Source: a virus
Length of the DNA stretch: 42,309 nt
Direction: 5' to 3' (one strand)
Virus record (IMG/VR): IMGVR_UViG_3300035682_000070
Coordinates: 1 to 42,309 of that record
The notes under the pieces are model-generated. The model was given only the letters and a program-made list of their open reading frames with translations. It made no database searches and had not been told where the DNA came from. A program made the position numbers and the translations under genes. Shown here piece by piece: positions 1-8,592 of the stretch (positions are counted from its first letter, which is position 1; each line of letters opens with the position of its first letter).

Positions 1-1380
1 AGCTAAACCAGCAACACCTATACCAATACTTCTTTGGTCTTCACCAGCTAGTCGTGATGGTTCATCTTGCCAATTATTTTTATCAATAACTCTATTTAAT
101 AAAGTTGTTAATATTTTAGTACTTTCAGTAATAGTGTCTAGATTATCGTGAGCAGCTAAATTTACTAAACCTAAATCGCATTGACTAGTATAATTAGACT
201 TGCTAACACCTCCGAATTCAGCACATAAGTTAAATGACTTAATGGTACCGATATTATCTTGCATATTGATTCTGTTTGCATTATCCTTAAACATAACATA
301 AGGTGTTCCAGTTTCAGCGCAGCTACGAATAATTGCATCCCAAATAACTTTTGGGTTTATTTTTTCACCTAAACCTAACTCAACAGCTTTATTATATTCT
401 GATTCGTATTCATTACCCCATAAATCTTGTAATGGTGTTAAACCAGCTTTTTTAATGTCATTTGGGCAAAATAAATACCAATCTTCATCATTTATTAATG
501 CTTTCATAAAATTATCATTAATAACAACAGCAGTAAATAAATCTCGTGTTCTTAATTTTTCATCACCAATTGGTAGTTTTAAACTTAAGAAATCTTGAAT
601 ATCTTTATGCCAAACACTCAAATATAATGCAGCTGAACCAGCTCTTGTACCTTGTTTAAAAAAACGCATATGTGATTGAACCATATCGGCAAATCTAATT
701 ACACCACCAGCGTTACCTTTAAATGATGATACCATAGATTTTTTACTTCTTAAAGCATCAATAAGTAAACCAATCCCAGCACCTTCTCTTGATGCTTTAG
801 ATATGTTGTCTAATGTTTCTAAAATACCTTCAGTACTATCATCAATAAGTGTAGTAATATTACAAGAAATATAAGCTTCTCTTACGGTGTCTGAGTTGGT
901 TAATATCGGTGTTGCAACAGATATTCTTTTACTCATTAATTCATTTGTAAATAATTCTTTTTCATTATCATCAATACCAAAATAATATCCAACTCTTTTA
1001 TACATACAAGACGGTAGTTCAATTGAATTTCCCTTATCATCTTTTAAACTATATTTTTTTAAGAAAGTAACCGTACCAAAAAAATCATAATTCATATCAA
1101 CTTCTTGAGGTTCTTTTCCGATTATTTTACCTTGTCTTGTGATTAATATTCTACTAGCCAATGTTGAATAATCTGGGTGGTCTTGAATAAAATCAGCAAT
1201 ATTAAAGGCTAATAACTCATCAATCTCAGTTGTTGTCATATTGTCTTGAATATGTGGTATAACTGATTTAAATATATTATCAACATTAACCTTAAGGTCT
1301 TTTGATGAACTCTTAATTCTTTGCATTATTTTATTTGGTGAGAAATCTTGTGACTTACCATTATTTTTTATAATTCTCAT
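1..1380 (-). CDS. nrdA: Aerobic ribonucleoside-diphosphate reductase, large (alpha) subunit, partial (C-terminus beyond window edge)
   Basis: The frame reads from ATG at 1380 to base 1 without a stop (460 codons); the 3' end lies outside the window. NrdA holds the active and allosteric sites that reduce ribonucleotides to deoxyribonucleotides. The N-terminus (about residues 1-90) looks like an ATP-cone, starting MRIIKNNGKSQDFSPNKI. A Cys in ISCNI (about residue 172) matches the first redox-active Cys (E. coli C225). FNLCAEF (about residue 387) matches the NLCxE active-site motif with the thiyl-radical Cys and the catalytic Glu (E. coli 437-441). SIGIGVAGLA lies near the cut edge. It follows nrdB after 32 nt in the same direction, so the two subunits are probably co-transcribed. 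The C-terminal redox Cys pair cannot be seen. Confidence 0.95.
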   Translation of the reverse strand, partial: MRIIKNNGKSQDFSPNKIMQRIKSSSKDLKVNVDNIFKSVIPHIQDNMTTTEIDELLAFNIADFIQDHPDYSTLASRILITRQGKIIGKEPQEVDMNYDFFGTVTFLKKYSLKDDKGNSIELPSCMYKRVGYYFGIDDNEKELFTNELMSKRISVATPILTNSDTVREAYISCNITTLIDDSTEGILETLDNISKASREGAGIGLLIDALRSKKSMVSSFKGNAGGVIRFADMVQSHMRFFKQGTRAGSAALYLSVWHKDIQDFLSLKLPIGDEKLRTRDLFTAVVINDNFMKALINDEDWYLFCPNDIKKAGLTPLQDLWGNEYESEYNKAVELGLGEKINPKVIWDAIIRSCAETGTPYVMFKDNANRINMQDNIGTIKSFNLCAEFGGVSKSNYTSQCDLGLVNLAAHDNLDTITESTKILTTLLNRVIDKNNWQDEPSRLAGEDQRSIGIGVAGLA

Positions 1381-1412
1381 TCTATCTATATTTTTTTTAT
1401 TATTAGTTTATT

Positions 1413-2363
1413 TTAAAAATTATCATCAAACATATCACTCTTATTTGTTGGAACATCAACCCTAGTATATTCAGTTTGTCTTTTCTCGAAGAAATTAGTT
1501 TTTCTTTTAAGTGCTATTCTATCCATGTATTTTAAAGGACTTTTAACATTGAAATGTGTTTGTAACCCATAGTTAACTAAAATAGTATCAGCAACATATT
1601 GTACGTACATAATCATATCATCTTTAGATAATCCTAATAATCCAGCTGGCATACTATCTTCAACAAAGGTTTTTTCAGTTTCGTAACAATCTAAAATAAT
1701 TTCTTTTATTTCTTTTTCAGATAATTTATATTCTTCCTTTAAGTAATTATGATATAAATGTGTCGCAAATTCATAATGTGAATTTTCATCAGACATAATC
1801 ATTTCATTAGCCTCACAAAGACCTGGCATTTTATTTCTACTTCTAAAATAAAATATACCAGCAAATGTTGAACTAAATGCTAAACCTTCAACACAAGCAA
1901 AGGCTACAAGTCTATGAGCGTAACTATCATTGTTTAACCATTTTAAAGCCCAACTAGCTTTTTTAGATACTGCTTCTATTTTAGATATAGAATTATACAT
2001 TCTATTTTGTTCTTCTCTATCTTTTATGAAAGTATCAATTAATAAAGCATACATATTAGCGTGTACTTGTTCAATATATGATTGGTGATTGTAATAATAT
2101 TGCGCTTCTAATATATTTGAGTTTTCTAATAAATTAGTGTTAATATTTTCCAAAACAATACCATCTGATATTGAAAAGAAAGCTAGTAAATTTTTTAAAT
2201 ATACCTTTTCTTTATCACTTAATTCATCAAAATCATCACTTGATAAATCAATTTCTTCAGCTACCCAAGTTTGGGATTCTGCTTTTTTGTAATAATCCCA
2301 TAAATCATTATGTAATATTGGGAATATCGACCACCTTTTTTCTGTTTCTCTCGTTTTTAACAT
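1413..2363 (-). CDS. nrdB: Aerobic ribonucleoside-diphosphate reductase, small (beta) subunit
   Basis: This 316-aa class I small subunit carries the di-iron/tyrosyl-radical cofactor that starts catalysis in NrdA. Ligands aligned with mammalian and E. coli R2 are visible: D39 (AEEIDLS), E98 and H101 in IEQVHANMY, E159 (ACVEGLAFS), and E193 and H196 (DENSHYEFA). Y105, four residues after H101, sits at the radical-tyrosine position, so the protein looks like a normal radical-bearing enzyme. The acidic, Phe-ending tail (DMFDDNF) resembles the R2 peptide that docks on the large subunit. The sequence is closer to the eukaryote-like R2 type (SDGIVLEN, LLIDTFIKD) than to E. coli NrdB. ATG start at 2363, 6 nt after the helicase stop codon, which implies one operon. 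Confidence 0.95.
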   Translation of the reverse strand: MLKTRETEKRWSIFPILHNDLWDYYKKAESQTWVAEEIDLSSDDFDELSDKEKVYLKNLLAFFSISDGIVLENINTNLLENSNILEAQYYYNHQSYIEQVHANMYALLIDTFIKDREEQNRMYNSISKIEAVSKKASWALKWLNNDSYAHRLVAFACVEGLAFSSTFAGIFYFRSRNKMPGLCEANEMIMSDENSHYEFATHLYHNYLKEEYKLSEKEIKEIILDCYETEKTFVEDSMPAGLLGLSKDDMIMYVQYVADTILVNYGLQTHFNVKSPLKYMDRIALKRKTNFFEKRQTEYTRVDVPTNKSDMFDDNF

Positions 2364-2369
2364 AATAAT

Positions 2370-3767
2370 TTAATTTTCTAATTCTCTTCTTCGCTGTATC
2401 GCTACATCCATTAATTGATTTACTCTATCTTGACTTCTTTCATCTTTAACCGCACCATGATTAAAAAATGACCTACCTTGTGTATCTTGACCCATATCAA
2501 TTTGAATAGTTCCGTTATCAAATATAACATCTTCTAACACAATACCTGATTTACCAAATCTTGATTTTAAAATAGCTATATTAGCTGTACCTTTTTCTCT
2601 TTGTTCTAGGTTTTTAGCGATTGATAATAAAAAATGACCAATTTGAGCTTTTTTAATTGAGCCACCCATTTGGTCACCTTCAACTACATCTGATTTAATC
2701 GAACTTCTATTTCCTTGAGTCGGGACCCACAGTGCAATATTCAATTCATCAATCATACTCTCTAATTCTCTCATTATCACACCTTGTGCTTCATTTGAGT
2801 CGGTAAAATTTCTTGATGGTGATATACAATCAACATAATCAATAAGTACTAAATCAGGTCTAAAACCTTGAGCTATTTTCTTTCTAATTATTTGTCTTAT
2901 TTTAGGTACAGTTACACCGTCACTCCTTAACTTAACTAATTTAAGTTTACCAGCTGTTTTTTCAAATTTTTCCCATTCAATCTTAACTTCAGATTTTCTT
3001 GATGTTAATTCAAGTAGTGGTATCTTTGTATAGCAAGACATGTGTTTTCGTTGAATTACTTTAACGCTATCTTCAAAAAATATTTGCATAACATTATAAC
3101 CTAATTGTTTTGCGTGATTTGCTAATTTAGTTACCATTGTTGTTTTACCAACACCATAAGCTGCTAGTATTATGCCTAACTCACCTTTTGCTAAACCCCC
3201 ATCCATAATTTCATCTAAACCTTCTATACCAGTTGGTATTGGGTTTCTATAATCATCAGCTAATACATCATCAACATTACTAAATACATCCACATCAGAA
3301 TCATTATTATCACCATGTTCTAAAGCTTTTTTTAATATCTCTTCACATTGGTCAAAATCATTCACATCACCCTTGTTGATTATCTCATTCATTTGTTTTA
3401 CAGCCTTAACTAATTCTTGCCTCTTACAGAATTTAAGAGCAGTTTCTTGAATGTAAAAAGTGTCATTTAATTCAGCTTCCTCAATTCTTCTTAACTGACT
3501 AAATACTGAATTTCTATCAATTTCATCTTTTACATTTTCAAGCAATCTGCTCCTTAAACTTCCGATATCTGGTACCGCATCATACTTTTCATAAGCATCT
3601 TTGATTGTGGCAACAATTATTCTAACGTAAGAATCCTCAAAGTAATTAGGGCTAATAATTTCCATTATTGATTGAGCGAATTTTCGGTCTGTCAACATTT
3701 GTAATATAAGTCTATATTGAAAATCTAGACCTAAATACCCTAAACTATCTTTGTTTATTTTACTCAT
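2370..3767 (-). CDS. 41: Replicative DNA helicase, DnaB/T4 gp41 family
   Basis: This 465-aa protein is a ring helicase that would unwind DNA at the phage fork. Residues 1 to about 150 form a helical N-terminal domain; a RecA-like motor follows. Walker A is AAYGVGKTT (about residue 202), with Ala where the first Gly of the P-loop normally stands. Walker B is LVLIDYVD (about residue 304), followed by the polar motif VPTQGNRSS. A C-terminal segment MGGSIKKAQIGHFLLS and KSRFGKSG fit the arginine-finger/H4 region of DnaB-type enzymes. Length matches T4 gp41 (about 475 aa). It sits between an upstream 162-aa gene and nrdB in one tight unit. No primase or helicase loader is visible in this window. 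Confidence 0.92.
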   Translation of the reverse strand: MSKINKDSLGYLGLDFQYRLILQMLTDRKFAQSIMEIISPNYFEDSYVRIIVATIKDAYEKYDAVPDIGSLRSRLLENVKDEIDRNSVFSQLRRIEEAELNDTFYIQETALKFCKRQELVKAVKQMNEIINKGDVNDFDQCEEILKKALEHGDNNDSDVDVFSNVDDVLADDYRNPIPTGIEGLDEIMDGGLAKGELGIILAAYGVGKTTMVTKLANHAKQLGYNVMQIFFEDSVKVIQRKHMSCYTKIPLLELTSRKSEVKIEWEKFEKTAGKLKLVKLRSDGVTVPKIRQIIRKKIAQGFRPDLVLIDYVDCISPSRNFTDSNEAQGVIMRELESMIDELNIALWVPTQGNRSSIKSDVVEGDQMGGSIKKAQIGHFLLSIAKNLEQREKGTANIAILKSRFGKSGIVLEDVIFDNGTIQIDMGQDTQGRSFFNHGAVKDERSQDRVNQLMDVAIQRRRELEN

Positions 3768-3794
3768 TTTAAAACTTTATTTTTATAAATATTA

Positions 3795-4283
3795 CTACTT
3801 TACTAACTGGTAATCTTTTCTTGTGAAGAATTCTGTAATTTCTTCTATAATGCTAGGTATGATAGGTTTAATGTTTACCTGATATCTAACCATCGTTGGA
3901 AACCAATTACCTGAAAATGTTGATTTAGCAATTATGTTTTTATCAACTTTAATTTCAAATGTAAAAGTATCTTCATTTTTAAAAATATCCCTATCTGAAG
4001 CATCTTCTTCTCTTCGGTTTTCAGTATATGGGTCATATCTATCCCATAAATAATCAACTGATTTATCTTTTAAAAATTTAGGTACAATACCACATGAACC
4101 AAAGCTACCATTATTCATCCCACATAATGAATCAATTAATTCTTTTAATTCAATAGATTTTAAAATATCTTGATTGTAACCATCAACATTAAAATATCTT
4201 TGACATATAATGTTGTTATTAATTTTTAACAAAAATTCAAATTTCTGATTTGAAAAGCTAGTATTTTTTTTAATATTACTCAT
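3795..4283 (-). CDS. Hypothetical protein between RNase H and helicase genes
   Basis: I do not recognise this 162-aa protein. It has no signal peptide, transmembrane segment or clear metal motif. It looks like a mixed alpha/beta cytoplasmic protein, with two similar beta-rich stretches (KFEFLLKINNNIICQRYF near residue 15, and TFEIKVDKNIIAKSTF near residue 107) that could be an internal repeat. The middle (about residues 68-100) is rich in Asp, Arg and Glu. Its ATG overlaps the last 8 nt of the RNase H gene (ATGAGTAA), so translation is probably coupled. The helicase gene follows 27 nt later. Context suggests a replication accessory role; that is inference only. Confidence 0.8.
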   Translation of the reverse strand: MSNIKKNTSFSNQKFEFLLKINNNIICQRYFNVDGYNQDILKSIELKELIDSLCGMNNGSFGSCGIVPKFLKDKSVDYLWDRYDPYTENRREEDASDRDIFKNEDTFTFEIKVDKNIIAKSTFSGNWFPTMVRYQVNIKPIIPSIIEEITEFFTRKDYQLVK

Positions 4284-5331
4284 AATTATTATTTTTTTCT
4301 CTTTCTATCAATCTTTTAAATGGTAAAAGATATTCAGATATGTTATTATGTATTTCCCTATCTAAACCGTCTTCTTTCATCATCTGATAAGCATTTTTAA
4401 TATCTCTCCCTTCTGGGTCTATGGAACATTCCATAATTAATTCTAACTCATCAGACACTTTTTCAGTAATCATTGGTTTTTTTAGGTCTACTAATTTTTG
4501 ATTTATTTCATATAATTTATCACCTTGTATTCCATCTGTGATACCCATAGCAATATTATCAAAAATTTGTAAAGGTTTTAATTTATTATCAATTCGTTCT
4601 ACTTGTAATTTTGAAGATTTACTAACTATATCTTCTATAGTTACAGGACCCTCTCTAATTTCAGGAAAATGTTTTAATAATGTATCTTCACCTAATCTTC
4701 TTACACCTTTAATACAGTCACTATTATCACCACAAAATACTTTTATTAATGCAGCGTTTGATTGATGATGTTTAAATGTTTCATTATAATTTTCAAGTGT
4801 AATATATTTTTTTAAATCACACATGTAAATTCTAACATCTTCATTTATTAATTGACATAAATCCCTATCACTTGTACATATTGTAATTTTTTCATTTTCT
4901 TTTTTATTATTACAAATGTAAGCAATCAAATCATCACTTTCAACAACATCATCCTCGTACTGGCGAACAAACAATTCCTCAAGGTATCGTTTAATTTGTA
5001 CTTTCTGAATTAATTCAGATTCATCAACTGGATGTGTTCCATTAATAAAATCTTTATTTCTGTTGGCTTTGTAATCATTGTATATATTATACCTTAATTG
5101 ACCACTTAATTTACCATCCCAGAAAACAAAAACCTTATGGTATAAATCATCATCTATTAACTTTCTTAATACAGTTATAAACTGATATAAACCACCGATG
5201 TGTTCTTGATTTTGATTATAAACATCTTTAGCACCCAATATACTTCTTTTAAATAAAGCATTACCATCAACTAATAATATGTTTACCAACTTTTCTCGTT
5301 TTCCACCATTTTTAGGTGGTCTTCGATTCAT
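4276..5331 (-). CDS. rnh: 5'-3' exonuclease / RNase H, T4 Rnh (FEN-like) family
   Basis: This 351-aa nuclease of the PIN/FEN superfamily would remove RNA primers and 5' flaps from lagging-strand fragments. The PIN core begins NILLVDGNALFKRS with metal ligand D22. It continues with VFVFWDGKLSGQLR and the basic helix YNDYKANR. Acidic clusters follow in VVESDDLIAY and TICTSDRDLCQL. A helix-three-turn-helix-like segment reads CGDNSDCIKGVRRLGEDTLLKHF. Compared with T4 Rnh (305 aa) it has a short basic N-terminal extension (MNRRPPKNGGKREK) and a longer C-terminus. The ATG at 5331 overlaps the stop of a 27-codon upstream ORF (ATGA). A TTG at codon 15 could be an alternative start, but the ATG with coupled overlap is preferred. 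Confidence 0.88.
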   Translation of the reverse strand: MNRRPPKNGGKREKLVNILLVDGNALFKRSILGAKDVYNQNQEHIGGLYQFITVLRKLIDDDLYHKVFVFWDGKLSGQLRYNIYNDYKANRNKDFINGTHPVDESELIQKVQIKRYLEELFVRQYEDDVVESDDLIAYICNNKKENEKITICTSDRDLCQLINEDVRIYMCDLKKYITLENYNETFKHHQSNAALIKVFCGDNSDCIKGVRRLGEDTLLKHFPEIREGPVTIEDIVSKSSKLQVERIDNKLKPLQIFDNIAMGITDGIQGDKLYEINQKLVDLKKPMITEKVSDELELIMECSIDPEGRDIKNAYQMMKEDGLDREIHNNISEYLLPFKRLIEREKNNNYE

Positions 5332-5411
5332 TTAGATTTTTTAGACTGGTTAATACTTTTTAACCAAGAAGTTAAAACTTCAATTCTCTTTTTTGAACTA
5401 GTTTTGCTCAT
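5328..5411 (-). CDS. Small basic ORF (27 aa) at the head of the RNase H-helicase-nrd unit
   Basis: Reading from ATG at 5411 gives MSKTSSKKRIEVLTSWLKSI followed by seven more residues and TGA at 5328-5330. The stop overlaps the rnh start as ATGA, a classic coupled junction. The ORF begins about 23 nt after a good host-like promoter (5435-5466), so it would be the first codons translated from that transcript. It is Lys/Ser-rich and has no recognisable domain. It may be a real small protein or a leader peptide that sets rnh translation. Its coding status rests on position and overlap only. Confidence 0.45.
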   Translation of the reverse strand: MSKTSSKKRIEVLTSWLKSINQSKKSK

Positions 5412-5434
5412 ATATTTTTTTTTAATTGTTTTTA

Positions 5435-5466
5435 CAAAAATACTAATTTTTTAAAGTTAAAACAAT
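5435..5466 (-). promoter_or_regulatory. Bacteroidota-type promoter upstream of rnh operon
   Basis: On the minus strand: ATTG (5466-5463), 20 nt, then TATTTTTG (5442-5435). This fits the -33 TTTG / -7 TAnnTTTG architecture known from Bacteroidota, with one mismatch in the -33 box. It lies directly downstream of the terminator at 5484-5516 and upstream of the 27-aa ORF and rnh, separating two transcription units. Confidence 0.6.
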
Positions 5467-5483
5467 GATTTTTTTAAATAAAT

Positions 5484-5516
5484 TAAAAAAAAAGTGGCTA
5501 GTAAAACTAACCACTT
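5484..5516 (-). terminator. Rho-independent terminator after uvsX
   Basis: Arms 5492-5501 and 5507-5516 form a 10-bp stem with a 5-nt loop. The single C-A mismatch on the plus strand becomes a G-U pair in minus-strand RNA, so the helix is complete in that orientation. Nine T residues follow in the minus direction. It lies just past the uvsX stop codon. Confidence 0.8.
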
Positions 5517-5529
5517 AATAATCATTTAC

Positions 5530-6639
5530 TTATTCATGCATGTCATCATCAGAAACACTAGTCACTACTTCTTTTTCAATTACAAATTCACTAAGTGGTG
5601 TATTTAATTTTGATAAAATGTAATCTTTGTGTTCTTTTTTATATTGTTCAATTTTATCTGGATTCCAATAACCATGAGGTGTTGATGCTAAAGTACCATG
5701 TTCTTCAATACCATTAACTTGGTTTTTCTCACATCTTACTTTTGTTTCAATACCAAATTGATACGTCTCACCACCAGCTGTTGCTTTTAATTTAACAGTA
5801 CTGTGTGATAAAATACCACCATAATGAATAATAATTCTTGGTGAGTAAAAGAAAGCTTCACCACCTTTATGTTTAATAACTTTATTTTCGTTATCTAACC
5901 ATATCTTTTGAACAACTGCAAATGTGTTGATGTATTTTTTACCTTCTCTTCTTGATGCTGGTATTCTATGATTAACCAAAGATTTAAATGCAGCTTCCAT
6001 TGACCCAGCATTCCATTGATTGTTTGACGATTTTGACATTACTGATTTAAATCCGTTAATAGAACCAACTGAATCCCATAAAAATAATAAATTTCTTGGT
6101 AATTGACCTTCTTGTTGCAAATCTAAGAAGTCAGTCATTAATCTTGCAACATCTTCAATTACTGGTTCATCTCTTAATGGTTTAGCTCCAAGTTTACCAT
6201 TTGAATAATCTAAGCAAGAATATCGCTCAACTAAATCATCTGATTGGAAAAATAAGAAATCACCAACGTAGTCAATAATTTCACCAGTTTCTTCATTAAT
6301 TACTTCCTCAAATTGAACTCCGATATTTTTAGCATGTTCCCAATCCCAGTTTGTTTCAGTATCAATAATAATTGGTAAATCACCAACCTTTTGAGCACCA
6401 GCAACAGCTTCATAAATAGCAGTTGATTTACCCGTATTAGAGTAACCTCTAAAACTAGTAAAATAACCTCTAGGTATACCTGGAATTTTTAATGCTTCAA
6501 AAAAAGAATCAGATAATGGAACCCAAGTCAATTCTTTCATCTTTACGGTTGTATCCATTCCGTTTTTTTTCTTAAAATCATTAAGATTAAATGATTGTTT
6601 TTCTATTGTTTTTTTTGGTAACTTTTTTGTTTCACTCAT
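5530..6639 (-). CDS. uvsX: UvsX-like RecA-family recombinase
   Basis: This strand-exchange ATPase would drive recombination-dependent replication and repair. With ATG at 6639 the protein has 369 aa. An in-frame TTG eight codons upstream (6663) is possible but lies against the hairpin at 6665-6701, so ATG is preferred. Walker A is GYSNTGKST (about residue 63), preceded by GYFTSFRGYS. A Glu/Asp-containing segment IIIDTETNWDWEHA fits the RecA core, and Walker B is LLFLWDSVGS (about residue 183). The segment INTFAVVQKIW fits the conserved Gln region after Walker B. The C-terminus is acidic (SVSDDDMHE). It follows gene 32 and precedes a terminator. It is slightly shorter than T4 UvsX (391 aa). Confidence 0.92.
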   Translation of the reverse strand: MSETKKLPKKTIEKQSFNLNDFKKKNGMDTTVKMKELTWVPLSDSFFEALKIPGIPRGYFTSFRGYSNTGKSTAIYEAVAGAQKVGDLPIIIDTETNWDWEHAKNIGVQFEEVINEETGEIIDYVGDFLFFQSDDLVERYSCLDYSNGKLGAKPLRDEPVIEDVARLMTDFLDLQQEGQLPRNLLFLWDSVGSINGFKSVMSKSSNNQWNAGSMEAAFKSLVNHRIPASRREGKKYINTFAVVQKIWLDNENKVIKHKGGEAFFYSPRIIIHYGGILSHSTVKLKATAGGETYQFGIETKVRCEKNQVNGIEEHGTLASTPHGYWNPDKIEQYKKEHKDYILSKLNTPLSEFVIEKEVVTSVSDDDMHE

Positions 6640-6664
6640 GTTGTTAAATTTAATTTTTGACAAT

Positions 6665-6701
6665 AAAAGGTTTAACAGATAATAATACCCATTAAACCTT
6701 T
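6665..6701 (-). terminator. Hairpin between gene 32 and uvsX (probable partial terminator)
   Basis: AAAAGGTTTAA (6665-6675) pairs with TTAAACCTTTT (6692-6702) around a 16-nt loop. T-rich sequence follows on both strands; the longer run is on the plus strand. No uvsX promoter was found in the gap, so I infer that it attenuates read-through from gene 32 rather than stopping it fully. Confidence 0.5.
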
Positions 6702-6731
6702 TTTTTATTTATTAATGATTAATTTAATATA

Positions 6732-7658
6732 CTAAAAGGGCAAATCATCATCCTCATCTTCTTCATCATTCGATGTTACCGATACTGGTTCTGATTTTTC
6801 AGTTTTAGATTCTTTAACTTTAGATGCCTTACTTTCAGATTCTTTAATTCCAATCTCCAATTCATCTTCCAAATCATCATCCTCATCAGAATTAGCTTTA
6901 CCTTTAGCTTCCATTTCTAATTTACCAACATAACGTTTTTCGTCTTTGTCCCATACTGGACTATCACCTTTAACAACGATTGCTAAGTATTCATAACCTC
7001 TAACGCTATAAACATCTTCCCATGTTCTCACATCGGATGTCCAAGTGTTAACTTTTTCTTCATTTGTACTTAGTGGTGTTTTATCAAGTGCAACAGATAT
7101 TGCTTGAATGGTTGACATTTGACCGTCTCTAATGATTTCAATATTTAAATCTCTACCATTTTCAGTGTCAGTAATATCATGACCAGCATTCTTAATTGCA
7201 GCCATGATTTTATCATAAGCACCTTGTTTTTTGTAATTGTGTTTAATTCTCCAAAATTTAACACCATCAGCTTCGTTATCTCTATCAATAACTTTAATGA
7301 TGTAGTATTGTCTAGCTGAATACTGTTTTGATAATTCTTTATCTTCATCTTTACCAGTTGCTAATAAAGCTTCTCTAGCTTGACAGAAAGGACAATCCTC
7401 ATCCATTTCGTGTTTTAAACAAGGGAATGTTTTCCATTCTCCGTTAATTTTCTTAGTGTGCCCCCACATTGTTGTAAATGGTGTTTTACTTTCACCACTT
7501 GGTGGTAGGATTCTAACTCTTTTTGTTTGACTATCTACACCTTTTGGTAAAATGGTGTTAAAATAGTTTTTCAAATCATACGTTTTTTGAGAACCGTTAT
7601 CTCTTTTTCCGTTGTGCGATGACTCATACTGCTTCATCATTTCATCAAAGATACTCAT
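6732..7658 (-). CDS. 32: Single-stranded DNA-binding protein, T4 gp32-like
   Basis: This 308-aa protein would coat ssDNA during replication and recombination. A zinc site like that of T4 gp32 is clear: H67, then 12 residues, C80, then 8, C89, then 2, C92 (T4 has H-x12-C-x9-C-x2-C). The OB-fold core covers about residues 45-240. The C-terminal 60 residues are very acidic and end DEEDEDDDLPF. T4 gp32 also has an acidic tail, but the DDDLPF tip resembles the DDDIPF tip of bacterial SSB, which recruits partner proteins. ATG at 7658. It has its own host-like promoter at 7743-7774 and a leader of about 85 nt. uvsX lies directly downstream. Confidence 0.93.
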   Translation of the reverse strand: MSIFDEMMKQYESSHNGKRDNGSQKTYDLKNYFNTILPKGVDSQTKRVRILPPSGESKTPFTTMWGHTKKINGEWKTFPCLKHEMDEDCPFCQAREALLATGKDEDKELSKQYSARQYYIIKVIDRDNEADGVKFWRIKHNYKKQGAYDKIMAAIKNAGHDITDTENGRDLNIEIIRDGQMSTIQAISVALDKTPLSTNEEKVNTWTSDVRTWEDVYSVRGYEYLAIVVKGDSPVWDKDEKRYVGKLEMEAKGKANSDEDDDLEDELEIGIKESESKASKVKESKTEKSEPVSVTSNDEEDEDDDLPF

Positions 7659-7742
7659 AAATTTTAATTTATATTTGTTTAATTGTTACGCTATTAAAAA
7701 GTGAAATACTATTGTGTTAATTCTAAATTTCTATTTGTTTTA

Positions 7743-7774
7743 CAAAACTACTAACTAAAAATACTTATTGCAAT
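7743..7774 (-). promoter_or_regulatory. Bacteroidota-type promoter for gene 32
   Basis: On the minus strand: ATTG (7774-7771), 20 nt, TAGTTTTG (7750-7743). It matches -33/-7 architecture with the usual spacing and stands in the 146-nt gap upstream of gene 32. Confidence 0.65.
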
Positions 7775-7804
7775 GTTTTTTTTATTTAATTTATTTTTTT
7801 TATT

Positions 7805-8590
7805 TTAAAAATTGTTTTTTTTCTCATAATCATCAGCATTAAAGCTGTCCTCAATATCTGATTCAATATAATCATTATCAATATCAGATTGTTTTAATAT
7901 ATATTCTTTTGGTTTTTCTTCTTCAGCTCCAGTTTCATATCTATCACCTTTTTCAGCCCAGAAATCAGTTAATTTAATATTATAAGGATATGAATCCAAT
8001 GAACGCATTTCAAGTTTTTCTTTTGGTGTTGGATTTCTAACTTCAATTTCTTTTTCCAATGCATCAATTTTACTTGATATTGTACTCATTGTTGTTAATT
8101 GATTCTCCAATTTATTAACCATATCCATCAATTGTTCAATTTTTGAATTTGCAGCATCTGCTGATTCTTTTGCAGCCTCTGAACCTTTAACTAATTCGGT
8201 AACATCTAGTTCAATTTCATCACCAGCTGGTGCATCCATTGCTGGTTCTTCCATTGGTGCTTCTGGAGTTTCTAAATTATCAACTGGTGGTGTTTCTGCT
8301 GGGACATCAGTTGCTGGTTCTTCTATTGGTGCTTCTTGATTGGCTTCAATATCAGCTGTTATATCACCGACTAATTCATCTGTGTTTTCAACATCATCAC
8401 CTTCAACTTCATTTGTTAAGCTACCTAAAATTAGGTTATCATCTTCCTTTTCTTCATTATCTGAAACAATTGGAAATGGAAAGTTTTCTGATATATTATT
8501 TTTATCAACATAAAAATCGTAATCAGTTAATGATTTAAATCTTTTAAGTTCCTCAGCCAATAACGCTTTATTTATTTTCTTATTTTTCAT
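7805..8590 (-). CDS. Acidic Pro/Glu-rich coiled-coil protein, function unknown
   Basis: This 261-aa protein is strongly acidic. The N-terminus is KINKALLAEELKRFKSL. Residues about 60-130 are a low-complexity Pro-Glu-Ala-Thr region with repeats such as EEPATDVPAETP and EEPAMDAPAGDE. Residues about 138-180 form a predicted coiled coil (AANSKIEQLMDMVNKLENQL). The C-terminus carries a conserved-looking stretch (YPYNIKLTDFWAEKGDRYE). The N-terminal LLAE resembles the L/I-x-E site cut by T4-type prohead proteases, so a capsid-core or internal-protein role is possible but unproven. It starts 2 nt after the stop of the 60-aa gene, so the two are coupled. Confidence 0.75.
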   Translation of the reverse strand: MKNKKINKALLAEELKRFKSLTDYDFYVDKNNISENFPFPIVSDNEEKEDDNLILGSLTNEVEGDDVENTDELVGDITADIEANQEAPIEEPATDVPAETPPVDNLETPEAPMEEPAMDAPAGDEIELDVTELVKGSEAAKESADAANSKIEQLMDMVNKLENQLTTMSTISSKIDALEKEIEVRNPTPKEKLEMRSLDSYPYNIKLTDFWAEKGDRYETGAEEEKPKEYILKQSDIDNDYIESDIEDSFNADDYEKKNNF

Positions 8591-8592
8591 GA

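Noticed and set aside
1-2363. Intron or intein in the ribonucleotide reductase genes
   Set aside because: Both frames are continuous across all visible catalytic motifs, and no splice-type or intein motifs were seen.
3784-3792. TATAAATA on the plus strand as a promoter
   Set aside because: No plus-strand gene follows; at this A+T content the motif arises by chance.
6640-6663. TTG start adding eight residues to UvsX
   Set aside because: It borders the hairpin at 6665-6702; an ATG at 6639 is available and fits the family length.
8230-8538. Plus-strand ORF of 102 codons rich in Leu and His
   Set aside because: It is the antisense shadow of the Pro/Glu repeat region of the 261-aa protein; it has no leader or promoter.
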